A stretch of DNA of 18,690 nucleotides from Rubrobacter sp. (GCA_019247245.1 JAFAPF010000459.1:1-18690); one strand, 5' to 3'; shown: positions 7,355 through 15,573, counted from the stretch's first letter. Notes: a model not told the origin generated them from the sequence alone. Made by a program: numbers and translations.

Positions 7355-8287
7355 TTGAACGATACCCAGAGGCTCAAACGGTATCTGGCCGAAGAGATGG
7401 TCGAAGAATACGAAGAAGGCCGCATCTCCAGGCGCCAGATGATCGTGACGGTCGGTCGGATCCTCGGGGTGGCCGTCGTGAGCCCTGCTCTGTTGGCTTC
7501 GCTCGGCTGCGGCAACCTGGGGGGGACCAGCTCTGAGGAATCGAAGGCGCCTGTACCCGAAAGCCGTACCGAAGGTGTTACGGTCGAGCCGAACGATCCT
7601 GACATCGAAGTGAGCGAGGTAGAAGTTCCAGGCGAGAAAGGTGCGATAAGCGCCTACCAGGCCCGTCCAGCGGGAGAAGGACCTTTCGCCGCCATCCTTT
7701 TGATCCACGAGAATCGCGGCTTAACAGAGCACATCCGGGACGTGGCTCGGCGTTTCGCCAAAGTGGGTTATGCGGGGCTTGCCGTGGACTTGCTTTCCCG
7801 CGTCGGCGGTACTGCCCAGTTCACCGACCAGACGGAGACCACGACTGCCATCTCCAAGCTAGATCAGGAGGGTGTGATCTCTGACCTCCGCTCTGGCGTA
7901 GCGTGGCTGGAGGAGCAGCCTTACGTCCAGAAAGGGGGAATCGGTGGCATTGGATGGTGTTGGGGCGGCGGACAGGCTTGGCGCCTGGCTACCAAAGAGC
8001 CGAAGATGAACGCTGTTAGCGCTTTCTACGGACCTAACCCGCCGCTGGAGGACGTACCCGATATTCAGGCGGCCGTACTGGGCATCTACGGCGGAGAAGA
8101 CCGGCGTATCACGGACCAAGAATCCGAACTGGAAAAAGCCCTCGCCGATGCCGGCAAGACGTACGAAATGAAGGTGTTCGACGGCGCCAACCACGCTTTC
8201 TTCAACGACACAGGCGGGTCGTTTGACCCCGAGGCCGCCAGGGGAGCTTGGTCCTATGTCCTAGATTGGTTCGACAAATATGTGTAG
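7355..8287 (+). CDS. Exported dienelactone hydrolase family protein (Tat signal)
   Basis: Alpha/beta-hydrolase of the dienelactone hydrolase family. The catalytic triad is visible as Cys202 in GWCWGG, Asp249 in GGEDRRI and His280 in GANHAFF, with the conserved Glu119 in IHENRG (numbering from TTG 7355). The N-terminus carries a twin-arginine signal (SRRQMI followed by a hydrophobic stretch) ending near LASLGCG. The Cys there might be lipidated, but the lipobox is not canonical. I choose TTG 7355 because GGAGGA (7342-7347) lies seven bases upstream; the in-frame TTG at 7340 precedes that site and is less likely. The length of about 310 residues reflects the added export region. The natural substrate is unknown. 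Confidence 0.88.
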   Translation: MNDTQRLKRYLAEEMVEEYEEGRISRRQMIVTVGRILGVAVVSPALLASLGCGNLGGTSSEESKAPVPESRTEGVTVEPNDPDIEVSEVEVPGEKGAISAYQARPAGEGPFAAILLIHENRGLTEHIRDVARRFAKVGYAGLAVDLLSRVGGTAQFTDQTETTTAISKLDQEGVISDLRSGVAWLEEQPYVQKGGIGGIGWCWGGGQAWRLATKEPKMNAVSAFYGPNPPLEDVPDIQAAVLGIYGGEDRRITDQESELEKALADAGKTYEMKVFDGANHAFFNDTGGSFDPEAARGAWSYVLDWFDKYV

Positions 8288-8295
8288 GTGGCTTC

Positions 8296-8326
8296 AAAAA
8301 AGGAGGAGCCAACCTTCGGGCCCCTC
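8296..8326 (-). terminator. Intrinsic terminator of the cysM-mec-cysO-moeZ operon
   Basis: Read on the minus strand, GAGGGGCC (8326-8319) pairs with GGCTCCTC (8310-8303, one G-U pair) around an 8-base loop, followed by CTTTTTT. It is placed just after the moeZ stop codon. Confidence 0.85.
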
Positions 8327-8348
8327 ACCCTGAGCCTCTGCTCGCCCT

Positions 8349-9533
<1,185 letters not shown>

Positions 9534-9597
9534 GGTAAATAAACCTCTCTGATCGTGAAGCAGCGGGCTGTCTGTGTGCCCATCACGAGCACGCGTC

Positions 9598-9885
9598 CTA
9601 AAAATTTCTACATCGGCCGCCGGCGATGGAGGGGATAATAGAGAGCTCATCGTTCTCTAAGACCTCGGTGTCGGGGCCGTCGAGGTAGCGGATGTCCTCA
9701 TCACCCTTGTATACGTTGACGAAGGAGCGGAGCTTGCCGTCGCCAGTGTACAGGTGCTGCCTGAGGTCCGGGTATTGTGCGGCGAGGTTCCCCAAGGTCT
9801 CTCCGGCGGTGTCGCCACCGACCTCGACCTCAGAGCTACCGTCGGTATATTGCCTCAAAGGCGTGGGAATCTTGACCTTCGGCAT
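9598..9885 (-). CDS. cysO: CysO-like ubiquitin-fold sulfur carrier with C-terminal extension
   Basis: Small MoaD/ThiS-fold carrier (95 residues) that holds sulfur as a thiocarboxylate for cysteine synthesis. It starts MPKVKIPTPLRQYT and has the family end ENDELSIIPSIAGG, but the Gly89-Gly90 is followed by five more residues, RCRNF, before TAG. Carriers of this family normally end at Gly-Gly because the glycine carboxylate is adenylated, so the extension should block function until removed. The neighbouring JAMM protease Mec is the obvious candidate. The start ATG at 9883-9885 follows AAGGAGAC. It lies 22 bases after mec in the operon. Confidence 0.9.
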   Translation of the reverse strand: MPKVKIPTPLRQYTDGSSEVEVGGDTAGETLGNLAAQYPDLRQHLYTGDGKLRSFVNVYKGDEDIRYLDGPDTEVLENDELSIIPSIAGGRCRNF

Positions 9886-9907
9886 AGAAGTCTCCTTTTC
9901 TTTGCGG

Positions 9908-10330
9908 CTATACGAATACAATGGGCTCTTCTTCGTAGCCCGAGCGGTCGTCCTTGAGTACCCACGAGCGCATATCCTCGACCTCGTCCTTGCCTACGGA
10001 GGCGATGATGTACGAGTAGTAGGGCCAGGCGTGCTCCCGGTCGTACTCTGAGGGCTCGGCCGGATGATCCGGGTGCGAGTGGTAGAACCCCAAGAGGTCC
10101 ATATCCTGCTCTTGCGTCCTCTCCTCAAACTCCTTTATCTGCAAAGGCTCGATGAGGAAACGACGCCCTCGGTCCTCCTCATGGGTGTTTTTAGCCCGCC
10201 AGACGTCGACCACGATCTTCATGTCGCCCGTGTCCATCCCGACGAGGGCTCCGGCGCACTCCTCAGGGTAAGCCTCCTTCGCGTGGTCGTGGATGTGTCC
10301 CACGTCCCCCGCTCCTATCCTTAGCGCCAA
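9908..10330 (-). CDS. mec: Mec: JAMM metalloprotease of the CysO pathway
   Basis: Zinc-dependent JAMM/MPN+ peptidase; the mycobacterial homologue cleaves cysteine from the CysO-cysteine adduct. The active-site signature is complete: Glu24 in PEECAGAL, then HSHPDHPAEPSEYD with His84, His86, Ser94 and Asp97. At 140 residues it has the usual size. The start is TTG at 10328-10330, preceded by GGGAGG within the end of cysM. The longer in-frame ORF upstream lies wholly inside cysM and is rejected. It begins 4 bases after the cysM stop, indicating tight coupling. Because CysO has a tail after its Gly-Gly, Mec may also mature it. Confidence 0.93.
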   Translation of the reverse strand: MALRIGAGDVGHIHDHAKEAYPEECAGALVGMDTGDMKIVVDVWRAKNTHEEDRGRRFLIEPLQIKEFEERTQEQDMDLLGFYHSHPDHPAEPSEYDREHAWPYYSYIIASVGKDEVEDMRSWVLKDDRSGYEEEPIVFV

Positions 10331-10334
10331 ACGC

Positions 10335-11258
10335 CTATTCCTCCCAGAAGCTCTCAGAGAGGTACTTGTCCGCCCCATCGGGAAGAACGGTGACGACCAC
10401 GCCCGACTCCAGTTCTCGGGCGACCCTGAGCGATGTCGCCACCGCGGCCCCGGCGGAGAGGCCCACCAGAATACCATCTTCGCGGGCGAGCCGCTTGACC
10501 ATATCGTAAGCTTCCTCGGTCGAGGCGCCAAGGTTCTCATCGGCGATCATCGGGTCGTAGATCTCCGGAACGATGGCGCTCTCCATGTACTTCATGCCCT
10601 CTAAGCCGTGGAACGGAGAATCAGGTTCGAAGGAGATGACCTTTATCTCCGGGTTGTACTCCTTCAGACGCCAGGCGGTACCGACGAAGGTGCCGCTCGT
10701 CCCCAGCCCCGCAACGAAGTGCGTAACCTCACCTTCGGTCTGCTCCCAGATCTCCGGTGCCGTGCTTTCGTAGTGCGCCCTAGGATTAGCTGGGTTCTTG
10801 TACTGGTCGGGGTAGAAGTACTGCTTCGGATCCTCGACGTAAAGCCTCCTAGCCTCCCGGATGGCCCCGTCGGAGCCCTCACCCGGGTCGGTTAGAACGA
10901 TCTCAACACCCAGCGCGCGCAGTATCTTCTTGCGCTCCTCGCTCGCGTTTTTGGGCATGCACAGCTTCACCCTGTAACCGAGAGCAGCCCCGATCCAAGC
11001 ATACGCGATCCCCGTGTTCCCGCTGGTGGCGTCGAGTATGACCTTCCCGACGTCGAGTTCGCCGCTCTGCTCGCCGTCCCGGACCATCCACAACGCCGGC
11101 CTGTCCTTGACCGAACCACCCGGGTTGTACCACTCGGCCTTACCGAGAATCGTTACCCTGGGTACCTCGCTCGAAACGCGCCCAAGCTCCAGAAGCGGCG
11201 TGTTTCCCACGAGGTTCACGGGCCGTAACCCCAACCTGCGATTAATCCTAGTAAACAT
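10335..11258 (-). CDS. cysM: PLP-dependent cysteine synthase (CysM type)
   Basis: Fold-type II PLP enzyme that joins a sulfur donor, here presumably CysO-thiocarboxylate, to an activated serine to make cysteine. Seen motifs are GNTPLLEL, NPGGSVKDR with PLP lysine Lys51, SGNTGIAYA, the GLGTSGTFVG phosphate loop, and the end PDGADKYLSESFWEE. I choose ATG 11258 (307 residues), since a TATAAT box ends 9 bases upstream and there is no ribosome site. An in-frame TTG lies at 11276 but overlaps that box. Whether the acceptor is O-phosphoserine or O-acetylserine is not decided: the sequence around GLEGMKYMESAIVPEIYD differs from the mycobacterial CysM as I recall it. First gene of the operon. Confidence 0.93.
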   Translation of the reverse strand: MFTRINRRLGLRPVNLVGNTPLLELGRVSSEVPRVTILGKAEWYNPGGSVKDRPALWMVRDGEQSGELDVGKVILDATSGNTGIAYAWIGAALGYRVKLCMPKNASEERKKILRALGVEIVLTDPGEGSDGAIREARRLYVEDPKQYFYPDQYKNPANPRAHYESTAPEIWEQTEGEVTHFVAGLGTSGTFVGTAWRLKEYNPEIKVISFEPDSPFHGLEGMKYMESAIVPEIYDPMIADENLGASTEEAYDMVKRLAREDGILVGLSAGAAVATSLRVARELESGVVVTVLPDGADKYLSESFWEE

Positions 11259-11267
11259 GTCGGGATT

Positions 11268-11295
11268 ATTATACAAGGCCGGCCTCTCACGTCCA
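11268..11295 (-). promoter_or_regulatory. Probable leaderless promoter of the cysteine operon
   Basis: On the minus strand a perfect TATAAT (11273-11268) is preceded, 16 bases away, by TGGACG (11295-11290), a 4/6 match to TTGACA. Transcription would begin about 11261, only about 3 bases before ATG 11258, and no ribosome site is visible. A leaderless mRNA is therefore predicted. Confidence 0.6.
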
Positions 11296-11332
11296 GAAGA
11301 GGATAGAGAGGTAGAATACCCACCTAATGCAT

Positions 11333-11365
11333 TAGCCGGAAGGCTAACAGCAAGCCCTCCGGCTA
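11333..11365. repeat. 13-bp stem hairpin between hemQ and cysM
   Basis: TAGCCGGAAGGCT (11333-11345) pairs with AGCCCTCCGGCTA (11353-11365) around a 7-base loop (aacagca), with one mismatch or G-U position depending on strand. No T-tract follows on either strand. It lies after the hemQ stop and before the cysM promoter, so it may act as a T-less terminator of hemQ or stabilise the mRNA end. Confidence 0.6.
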
Positions 11366-11449
11366 TGGTTGGTGCGTATACATAATTATAACCACATATG
11401 GGCGCGGCACGCCATAGTAGGCCTCGAATTTTATCTTAAGGTTTTTGTA

Positions 11450-12172
11450 CTATCCCAAAGATCCCAGAACTTTTTCCAGGGGACGGCGACGACAGGTGAA
11501 GATGGGAGTGTCGAGCTCGGTGTAGGCGCTGGCCTCGCTCTCCCTTAGCTCCATCATGAGGTTTTGGAACTTCTCGGGGCTTTCCGCTTCGAAGGAGAGG
11601 ATGAACTCGTAGTCATCGATACCGAAGCAGTAGGCGGTGTTGTTCTTTACGGGGTAGTGCTTGCGGCCTATCTGCATGTGTTCATCCATCATGCGTTGGC
11701 GCTCTTCAAGGGAGAGCCGGTACCACGCGCGAGTCTTCACGAACGGGTAGACGAACAGGTAGTCACCCTCGCCGGGTACGATATACCGGCGGTTCTCAAA
11801 GCCCGGTGTGTGCTCGCCGACGTAGATAGAACGCCTCGCCAGCCCGAAATAGGAGTAGGCTATCTCCAGGTACTTGCCGAGCCCGCTTTTCAGAAGGGAC
11901 GTGGTCATTTCCTCGAAGGCATCGAGGTCATAGGAGATACGCCACAGCATAAAGTCTGCATCCGAGCGCAGACCCATCAAGGAGAACGACCGTAGCAACA
12001 TCTTTTCCGAGTGTTCCTCGACAGCGTCGAGGAACTCCCCTTTGCCCTTCTCACGCTGGTTGTCGCGCATCCTTCGCCACTCGGGGTTGAGCTTAAAGAA
12101 GACGTAGCTTATGTACTGGGCCGGAAGCTTCTCCTCCGCCGTCTTCCTCCCGTAGGCCCTGGTTTCGGTCAC
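11450..12172 (-). CDS. hemQ: Coproheme decarboxylase HemQ/ChdC (chlorite-dismutase fold)
   Basis: Converts coproheme III to heme b, the last step of the coproporphyrin-dependent pathway of Gram-positive bacteria, in the cytosol. The 240-residue length and the absence of a signal peptide fit HemQ rather than chlorite dismutase. His172 in IGRKHYPVKNNTAYCFGIDDYEF is the likely proximal heme ligand. Tyr142 in YPFVKTR occupies the position of the catalytic tyrosine of ChdC enzymes. The start is GTG 12170-12172 directly after GGGAGGAAAT. It follows the aldo/keto reductase gene by 25 bases on the same strand, suggesting co-transcription. Confidence 0.93.
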   Translation of the reverse strand: MTETRAYGRKTAEEKLPAQYISYVFFKLNPEWRRMRDNQREKGKGEFLDAVEEHSEKMLLRSFSLMGLRSDADFMLWRISYDLDAFEEMTTSLLKSGLGKYLEIAYSYFGLARRSIYVGEHTPGFENRRYIVPGEGDYLFVYPFVKTRAWYRLSLEERQRMMDEHMQIGRKHYPVKNNTAYCFGIDDYEFILSFEAESPEKFQNLMMELRESEASAYTELDTPIFTCRRRPLEKVLGSLG

Positions 12173-12197
12173 ATTTCCTCCCTATGGTCGCAAGCAG

Positions 12198-13217
12198 TTA
12201 GCCCTCGGCTGTTAGCTTCTCTCCCCAAGCTGACAACTGATTGTCTTTAAGACCAAAGTTGTTCTCGTAGAGCTCTTCGACGTGCACCAGCTCCTCTTCC
12301 GTAAGGTCTGGTGTTTCGGGCGTGGCGGCGAACTCCCTAAGCTGCTCCTTATCGTAGATGTTCGGTAGGGTTGAGGCGACCTCGGGTGAGGCGAGGATGA
12401 ACTTTAGGGCGGCCTGCCCCAAGGTACGCTCCCCGGAGGCGGTGAGGAAATCGAGTTGCTCGACCTTTCTCAGCCCCTCGAGGAGCCATTCCTTCGAGCG
12501 GTGGCGCCGGTGGTCGTTCATGTCGAAGGTCGTGTCTTTCGTATACTTGCCCTCTAGCATGCCGCTTGAGTGGGGAACCCGAACGACGAGGCTCGTGCCC
12601 GTTTCCCGGGCGGTCTCGATGAGGTCGCGTCCTGGTTCCTGTTCGAGGAGGTTATAGATCATCTGCACGCTCGATATGTTCCGCTCGCGCATGGCTTTCT
12701 GGCCCTCTTCAAGCCACCCAATCTTGGGCCCCAAAGCGACGCCGTAAGAGCGGATCTTACCCTCCTTCTTGAACTCTTCCATGATCTCGAAAGCGGCATC
12801 GCTCTCGACGGCATCCATCTTGGCGTTATGGAGCTGTAGAAAGTCCACGTACTCGGTGTCGAGCCTCTTCAGGCTCTGCTCGAGGGCGAAGCGCAAGAAC
12901 TCCTCGGACCAGTTCTGGGGGCGTTCCTGTTGCCCCCGACGCTCGGTGTAATTGTAGAAGTCGTAACCGATCTTGGTCGAGATCACTATCTCCTCGCGCA
13001 TCCCATCGAAAGCATCGGCAAGGAGAGTCTCGCCTTTGCCGGAGCCGTAGGTGTCGGCGGTATCGAAATAGTTGATACCTTCCTCGTACGCTCTTCTCAA
13101 AAGTTGCACCGACTGCTCATCGTTGATCTCGCCCCACCAGCCTGTGCTCACCGTCCAGACGCCGAAGCCGACCTCAGATACCTCTATTTCTGTGTCAGCG
13201 AGCCTCCGATATTCCAA
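12198..13217 (-). CDS. Aldo/keto reductase
   Basis: NAD(P)H-dependent oxidoreductase of the aldo/keto reductase superfamily, 339 residues. The catalytic tetrad is readable: Asp52 in INYFDTADTYG, Tyr57, Lys82 in VISTKIGYDF and His130 in DFLQLHN. The GFGVW strand near residue 17 opens the barrel. I choose TTG at 13215-13217 (protein MEYRRLADTEIEVSEVG), since GAGAGGAAAG lies just upstream and the N-terminus then matches the family; an upstream in-frame ATG at 13250 adds eleven atypical residues. Substrate unknown. Its tight placement before hemQ is suggestive but does not prove a role in heme synthesis. Confidence 0.92.
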   Translation of the reverse strand: MEYRRLADTEIEVSEVGFGVWTVSTGWWGEINDEQSVQLLRRAYEEGINYFDTADTYGSGKGETLLADAFDGMREEIVISTKIGYDFYNYTERRGQQERPQNWSEEFLRFALEQSLKRLDTEYVDFLQLHNAKMDAVESDAAFEIMEEFKKEGKIRSYGVALGPKIGWLEEGQKAMRERNISSVQMIYNLLEQEPGRDLIETARETGTSLVVRVPHSSGMLEGKYTKDTTFDMNDHRRHRSKEWLLEGLRKVEQLDFLTASGERTLGQAALKFILASPEVASTLPNIYDKEQLREFAATPETPDLTEEELVHVEELYENNFGLKDNQLSAWGEKLTAEG

Positions 13218-13360
13218 TCTCTTTCCTCTCGTCTGGATCCTACGCCACAAATTTCTTGTCTAATAGCTACTATATTCTACCGTCCGCTACTGTGTAAGTT
13301 CTCTCATGCTTCGTCATCGCCGGGGTTCTACCCTCTTCGGGCTTGTGCGGTAAAGCCTGA

Positions 13361-13408
13361 ACAACGTTGCAAATTTTTAAGCCGCCGCCATTTTCTTAGC
13401 ACAACGTT
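13361..13408. repeat. Pair of ACAACGTT direct repeats upstream of the RlpA-like gene
   Basis: ACAACGTT occurs at 13361-13368 and 13401-13408, exactly 40 bases apart, each holding the palindrome AACGTT. They lie 69-116 bases before the rlpA-like start, in the divergent region shared with the aldo/keto reductase gene. This may be an operator pair, but short repeats also arise by chance. Confidence 0.3.
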
Positions 13409-13476
13409 AAAAAACAATTCCGCCGTGAGGCTGTTGATGATAGTATTAAGCTAGAAATAATCCGGAGGGGGGATTC

Positions 13477-13926
13477 ATGGCTAACGTATTCCGCGCGCTT
13501 TCGCGTAGAATCCTTGTTGTTTTTCTTGCGTCGATCGTGACGTCGGGCTTGGCGTTGCTCAGTGCGGGTGCCGGAGGGGCCGATCCGATAGTGGCCTCTT
13601 GGTATGGCCCTGGCTATAATGGCGTTAAGACCTCCAGTGGCGAGCTGTTCGACCCGAAGGGCTACACGGCGGCTAGCAGGACACTACCGTTTGGTACGAA
13701 GCTCATCGTTACTTACAATAATCGTTCCGTCGTGGTGGAGGTAAACGATCGGGGTCCTTTCTCGAAGGCCGAGCTCGATCTCTCGCAGGCTGCGGCCGAG
13801 TACATTGGTCTGACCGCAGTGGGCACCGCGACGGTGGAGGCCACCATCGTGGATCCCAGCACCCCAACTGGCCCCTATAAGGCTGAAGCAGCGGCGTCTA
13901 CTGTTGGTGTTAGAGCGGAGGCTTGA
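13477..13926 (+). CDS. RlpA-like exported double-psi beta-barrel protein
   Basis: Exported cell-wall protein of the RlpA family; characterised members cleave or bind peptidoglycan glycan strands. A Sec-type signal peptide (residues 1-35, RRILVVFLASIVTSGLALLSAG) precedes the barrel: ASWYGPGYNG (40-49), TSSGELFDPKGYTAASRTLPFGT (52-74), VEVNDRGPF (87-95, with the conserved Asp91) and LDLSQAAAEYIG (100-111). At 149 residues it has only the barrel and no SPOR domain, like short secreted actinobacterial forms. The start is ATG 13477 after CCGGAGGGGGG. Confidence 0.9.
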   Translation: MANVFRALSRRILVVFLASIVTSGLALLSAGAGGADPIVASWYGPGYNGVKTSSGELFDPKGYTAASRTLPFGTKLIVTYNNRSVVVEVNDRGPFSKAELDLSQAAAEYIGLTAVGTATVEATIVDPSTPTGPYKAEAAASTVGVRAEA

Positions 13927-13988
13927 AAGACCCGCTGCGCTACAGAAGACGCCCCAGGGCTCTACACCAACAACGCCACAACACGCGA

Positions 13989-14041
13989 CCTTTGCGAGGC
14001 AAAGGACACCGTGTAGACCGTTTCCCATCTCGTGGGGAAAC
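13989..14041 (+). other. Two tandem hairpins after the rlpA-like gene
   Basis: CCTTTGC (13989-13995) pairs with GCAAAGG (13999-14005), and GTTTCCC (14020-14026) pairs with GGGAAAC (14035-14041). A third tight stem, GGCCC/GGGCC, lies near 14081-14093. None has a T-tract. They may form the 3' end of the rlpA-like transcript or an unrecognised structured RNA. The rest of 13927-14221 shows no gene I can support. Confidence 0.4.
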
Positions 14042-14127
14042 CTTCGTCGGCTGACGATAGCCGAGTATTTCGCTGTATTTGGCCCGAGGGCCGAACGATA
14101 CTGCCAAAATGTTCGCCAAAAATATTC

Positions 14128-14156
14128 TTGACAGGGGCCTGGCGCGCATTTACTCT
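14128..14156 (+). promoter_or_regulatory. Promoter candidate for the 66-codon gene
   Basis: A perfect TTGACA (14128-14133) is followed 17 bases later by TACTCT (14151-14156), a weak -10 match. It sits about 66 bases before the start codon of the small gene at 14222. Confidence 0.45.
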
Positions 14157-14221
14157 GAAGCTGGGCATGGCGGACAAACGTTACAAGGACGCCAAACCGC
14201 CGCGGAAAGGAGGTGCGAAAT

Positions 14222-14422
14222 ATGACGTTAACCATCTCGCGAGAGAAGGTCAAGGAGTTCACCCGTGAGGAGGTGGATCGGGCCATAGACGTGATCGAGC
14301 GTCATCTCGAGAAGGAGGCCCGTACCCGTAACTTGCTCGATGAGCAGGCGATCATGCGTCCTAAAGACCTGTGCAAGCAGCAGGGCCTGGACATGGTGGC
14401 CGAGCTGCGTGGTATGGTCTAA
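14222..14422 (+). CDS. Unrecognised 66-residue helical protein
   Basis: A small cytosolic protein, rich in charged residues and predicted to be mostly helical: an amphipathic helix TREEVDRAIDVIERHLEKEART, then a second part with KDLCKQQGLDMVAELRGM. I do not recognise a family. ATG 14222 follows a canonical GGAAAGGAGGTG ribosome site; the in-frame GTG-type start a few codons earlier would overlap that site. It appears to be a single-gene unit with a TTGACA promoter candidate upstream. A large inverted repeat plus terminator lies downstream (14448-14548). Confidence 0.75.
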   Translation: MTLTISREKVKEFTREEVDRAIDVIERHLEKEARTRNLLDEQAIMRPKDLCKQQGLDMVAELRGMV

Positions 14423-14447
14423 AGGAGCCCACGCAACGTGTAGCCCA

Positions 14448-14507
14448 TGAAGGGGGATGCACAGTAATGCCTCGAAGATCTTATCAGGGGCTGTCCATCC
14501 CCCTTCA
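14448..14507 (+). repeat. 17-bp near-perfect inverted repeat
   Basis: TGAAGGGGGATGCACAG (14448-14464) and CTGTCCATCCCCCTTCA (14491-14507) pair with a single mismatch across a 26-base loop. The loop holds AAGATCTT, itself self-complementary. The repeat lies between the 66-codon gene and its terminator, so the transcript end should fold strongly; it could be a stable 3' RNA. Confidence 0.7.
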
Positions 14508-14516
14508 CGAGGTTGG

Positions 14517-14548
14517 AGAGGACCGGGGGAAACCTAGGTCCTCTTTTT
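14517..14548 (+). terminator. Intrinsic terminator after the 66-codon gene
   Basis: AGAGGACC (14517-14524) pairs with GGTCCTCT (14537-14544) and is followed by TTTTT. It ends the transcript of the small upstream gene shortly before the convergent ACT-domain gene. Confidence 0.9.
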
Positions 14549-14586
14549 ATGCCCTCCGTAGGGCGTCTCTCGTTGTTAACCGTTCG

Positions 14587-15261
14587 CTAGTAGCGGCGGC
14601 CCCGCTGACGGCGGATGTCGAAGTGAGCCGATGCGGAGACGGCCATCACGGCCATAACGCCGGCCTGTACCGGGTCGCTGACGACGAGGTCGGCGGCATC
14701 CGGGACGCTGCCGGGCATGTTCAGCGAGAGTACTATGATCCCTTTGTCACGGACCTCGCGGACGGCTTGGGCGACGTCGCCGCCCATCAGTGCGCCGGCC
14801 AATACCAGCCCCACGGCCCGCGGGAGACGAGCCACGGCCCGTACCGCGCTAGCCAAGTTCTCCTCGCCGATCAGTGGGATCGTGTCGACCGAGATCCGCT
14901 CACCTCGGATGTTGTGGCGGTCGGCCTCGGCGACCGCCCCAACCACCACCTGTCCCACCTGCGCCCCGCCGCCGATGACGATGATCCGCTTACCGTACAC
15001 CTTGGCGAACGATGGTGCTCGTTCGACCATCTCGACGATCGGTAGCACGCTGAGGTCATTGATCAGTATGTCCGGGGCCGCGACATCCTCAAGTTCGAAA
15101 TAGATCGTCGAGTCCCCCTCGCGCCGCTCGGCGATGTCGACGTAGGTGATGTTCGCCTGGTGCTCGAGAATAACCTGCGTCAGCGCGTGAAGTGCTCCGG
15201 GCTCATCGGGCGTGTGGACCATCAAGGCTAGGAGGGCGTCTCGTTTGGTGGTCTTGCTCAT
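14587..15261 (-). CDS. ACT-domain protein with DUF5612-like domain
   Basis: A 224-residue cytosolic protein with an N-terminal ACT domain (about residues 10-80, MVHTPDEPGALHALTQVILEH), a ligand-sensing fold that usually binds amino acids. A second domain follows (about 85-215, RIIVIGGGAQVGQVVVGAV, ERISVDTIPLIGEENLA, GALMGGDVAQAVREV). I associate that second part with DUF5612, best known from archaeal ACT proteins; this is recognition from memory, and the ACT call is firmer. No catalytic residues or DNA-binding helix are evident, so it is probably an allosteric or regulatory protein. The start ATG 15261 has GGAGG upstream and overlaps the stop of a 40-codon ORF. Confidence 0.85.
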   Translation of the reverse strand: MSKTTKRDALLALMVHTPDEPGALHALTQVILEHQANITYVDIAERREGDSTIYFELEDVAAPDILINDLSVLPIVEMVERAPSFAKVYGKRIIVIGGGAQVGQVVVGAVAEADRHNIRGERISVDTIPLIGEENLASAVRAVARLPRAVGLVLAGALMGGDVAQAVREVRDKGIIVLSLNMPGSVPDAADLVVSDPVQAGVMAVMAVSASAHFDIRRQRGRRY

Positions 15262-15380
15262 GGGCGTGCCTCCTCGAGGAAGAGCGTTTCCAAGAAGGGG
15301 TCGCCATCGTAGCCATCTCGGGCAGAGAGATAGGACCTCTCCTCCTTCGACTTCTCGTAAATCATGGTTGTCGGGCTCAC
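15258..15380 (-). CDS. 40-codon ORF translationally coupled to the ACT-DUF5612 gene
   Basis: GTG at 15378-15380 follows a near-perfect ribosome site (AGAGAGGAGGTAAG on the minus strand). It opens a 40-codon frame, MSPTTMIYEKSKEERSYLSA... ending FLEEARP. Its TGA (15260-15258) overlaps the ATG of the next gene in an ATGA junction, the classic arrangement for translational coupling. The peptide is hydrophilic, rich in Glu and without a signal or runs of one amino acid, so it does not look like a classical attenuator leader. I do not recognise a family; a truncated remnant of a larger gene is also possible. Confidence 0.6.
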   Translation of the reverse strand: MSPTTMIYEKSKEERSYLSARDGYDGDPFLETLFLEEARP

Positions 15381-15499
15381 CGCTTACCTCCTCTCTTTGC
15401 GATCAAAATTCCTCCGGGATCTCGGGCTTTCTCGGGTGAATCGAAAGTTGCCTACCCTCCTCATGATACTTCAAGTACCATTAAGGAAAAACAAGTAAC

Positions 15500-15572
15500 A
15501 TGCTTGGGAGAATTCGAACCTGTGATCTTCTGAATCGTAGTCAGATGTGCCGTCCGGCTAAGCCACGATCGT
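15500..15572 (-). pseudogene. Degenerate tRNA-Arg(ACG)-like sequence
   Basis: On the minus strand the anticodon arm is perfect: stem TCTGA/TCAGA around loop CTACGAT, giving anticodon ACG (15538-15536). The T-loop TTCGAAT and D-loop AGCCGGA are also present. The D-stem (GCTT/GCAC), T-stem (ACAGG/TCTCC) and acceptor stem (acgatcg/caagcat) have lost most pairs, and no CCA is encoded. It is therefore read as a decayed tRNA gene rather than a working one. Confidence 0.6.
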
Positions 15573-15573
15573 G

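Noticed and set aside
14371..15045. A 224-codon plus-strand frame through the inverted repeat and terminator
   Set aside because: It crosses an intrinsic terminator and lies antisense to the ACT-DUF5612 gene; its His/Arg/Gly-rich composition is typical of an antisense shadow.
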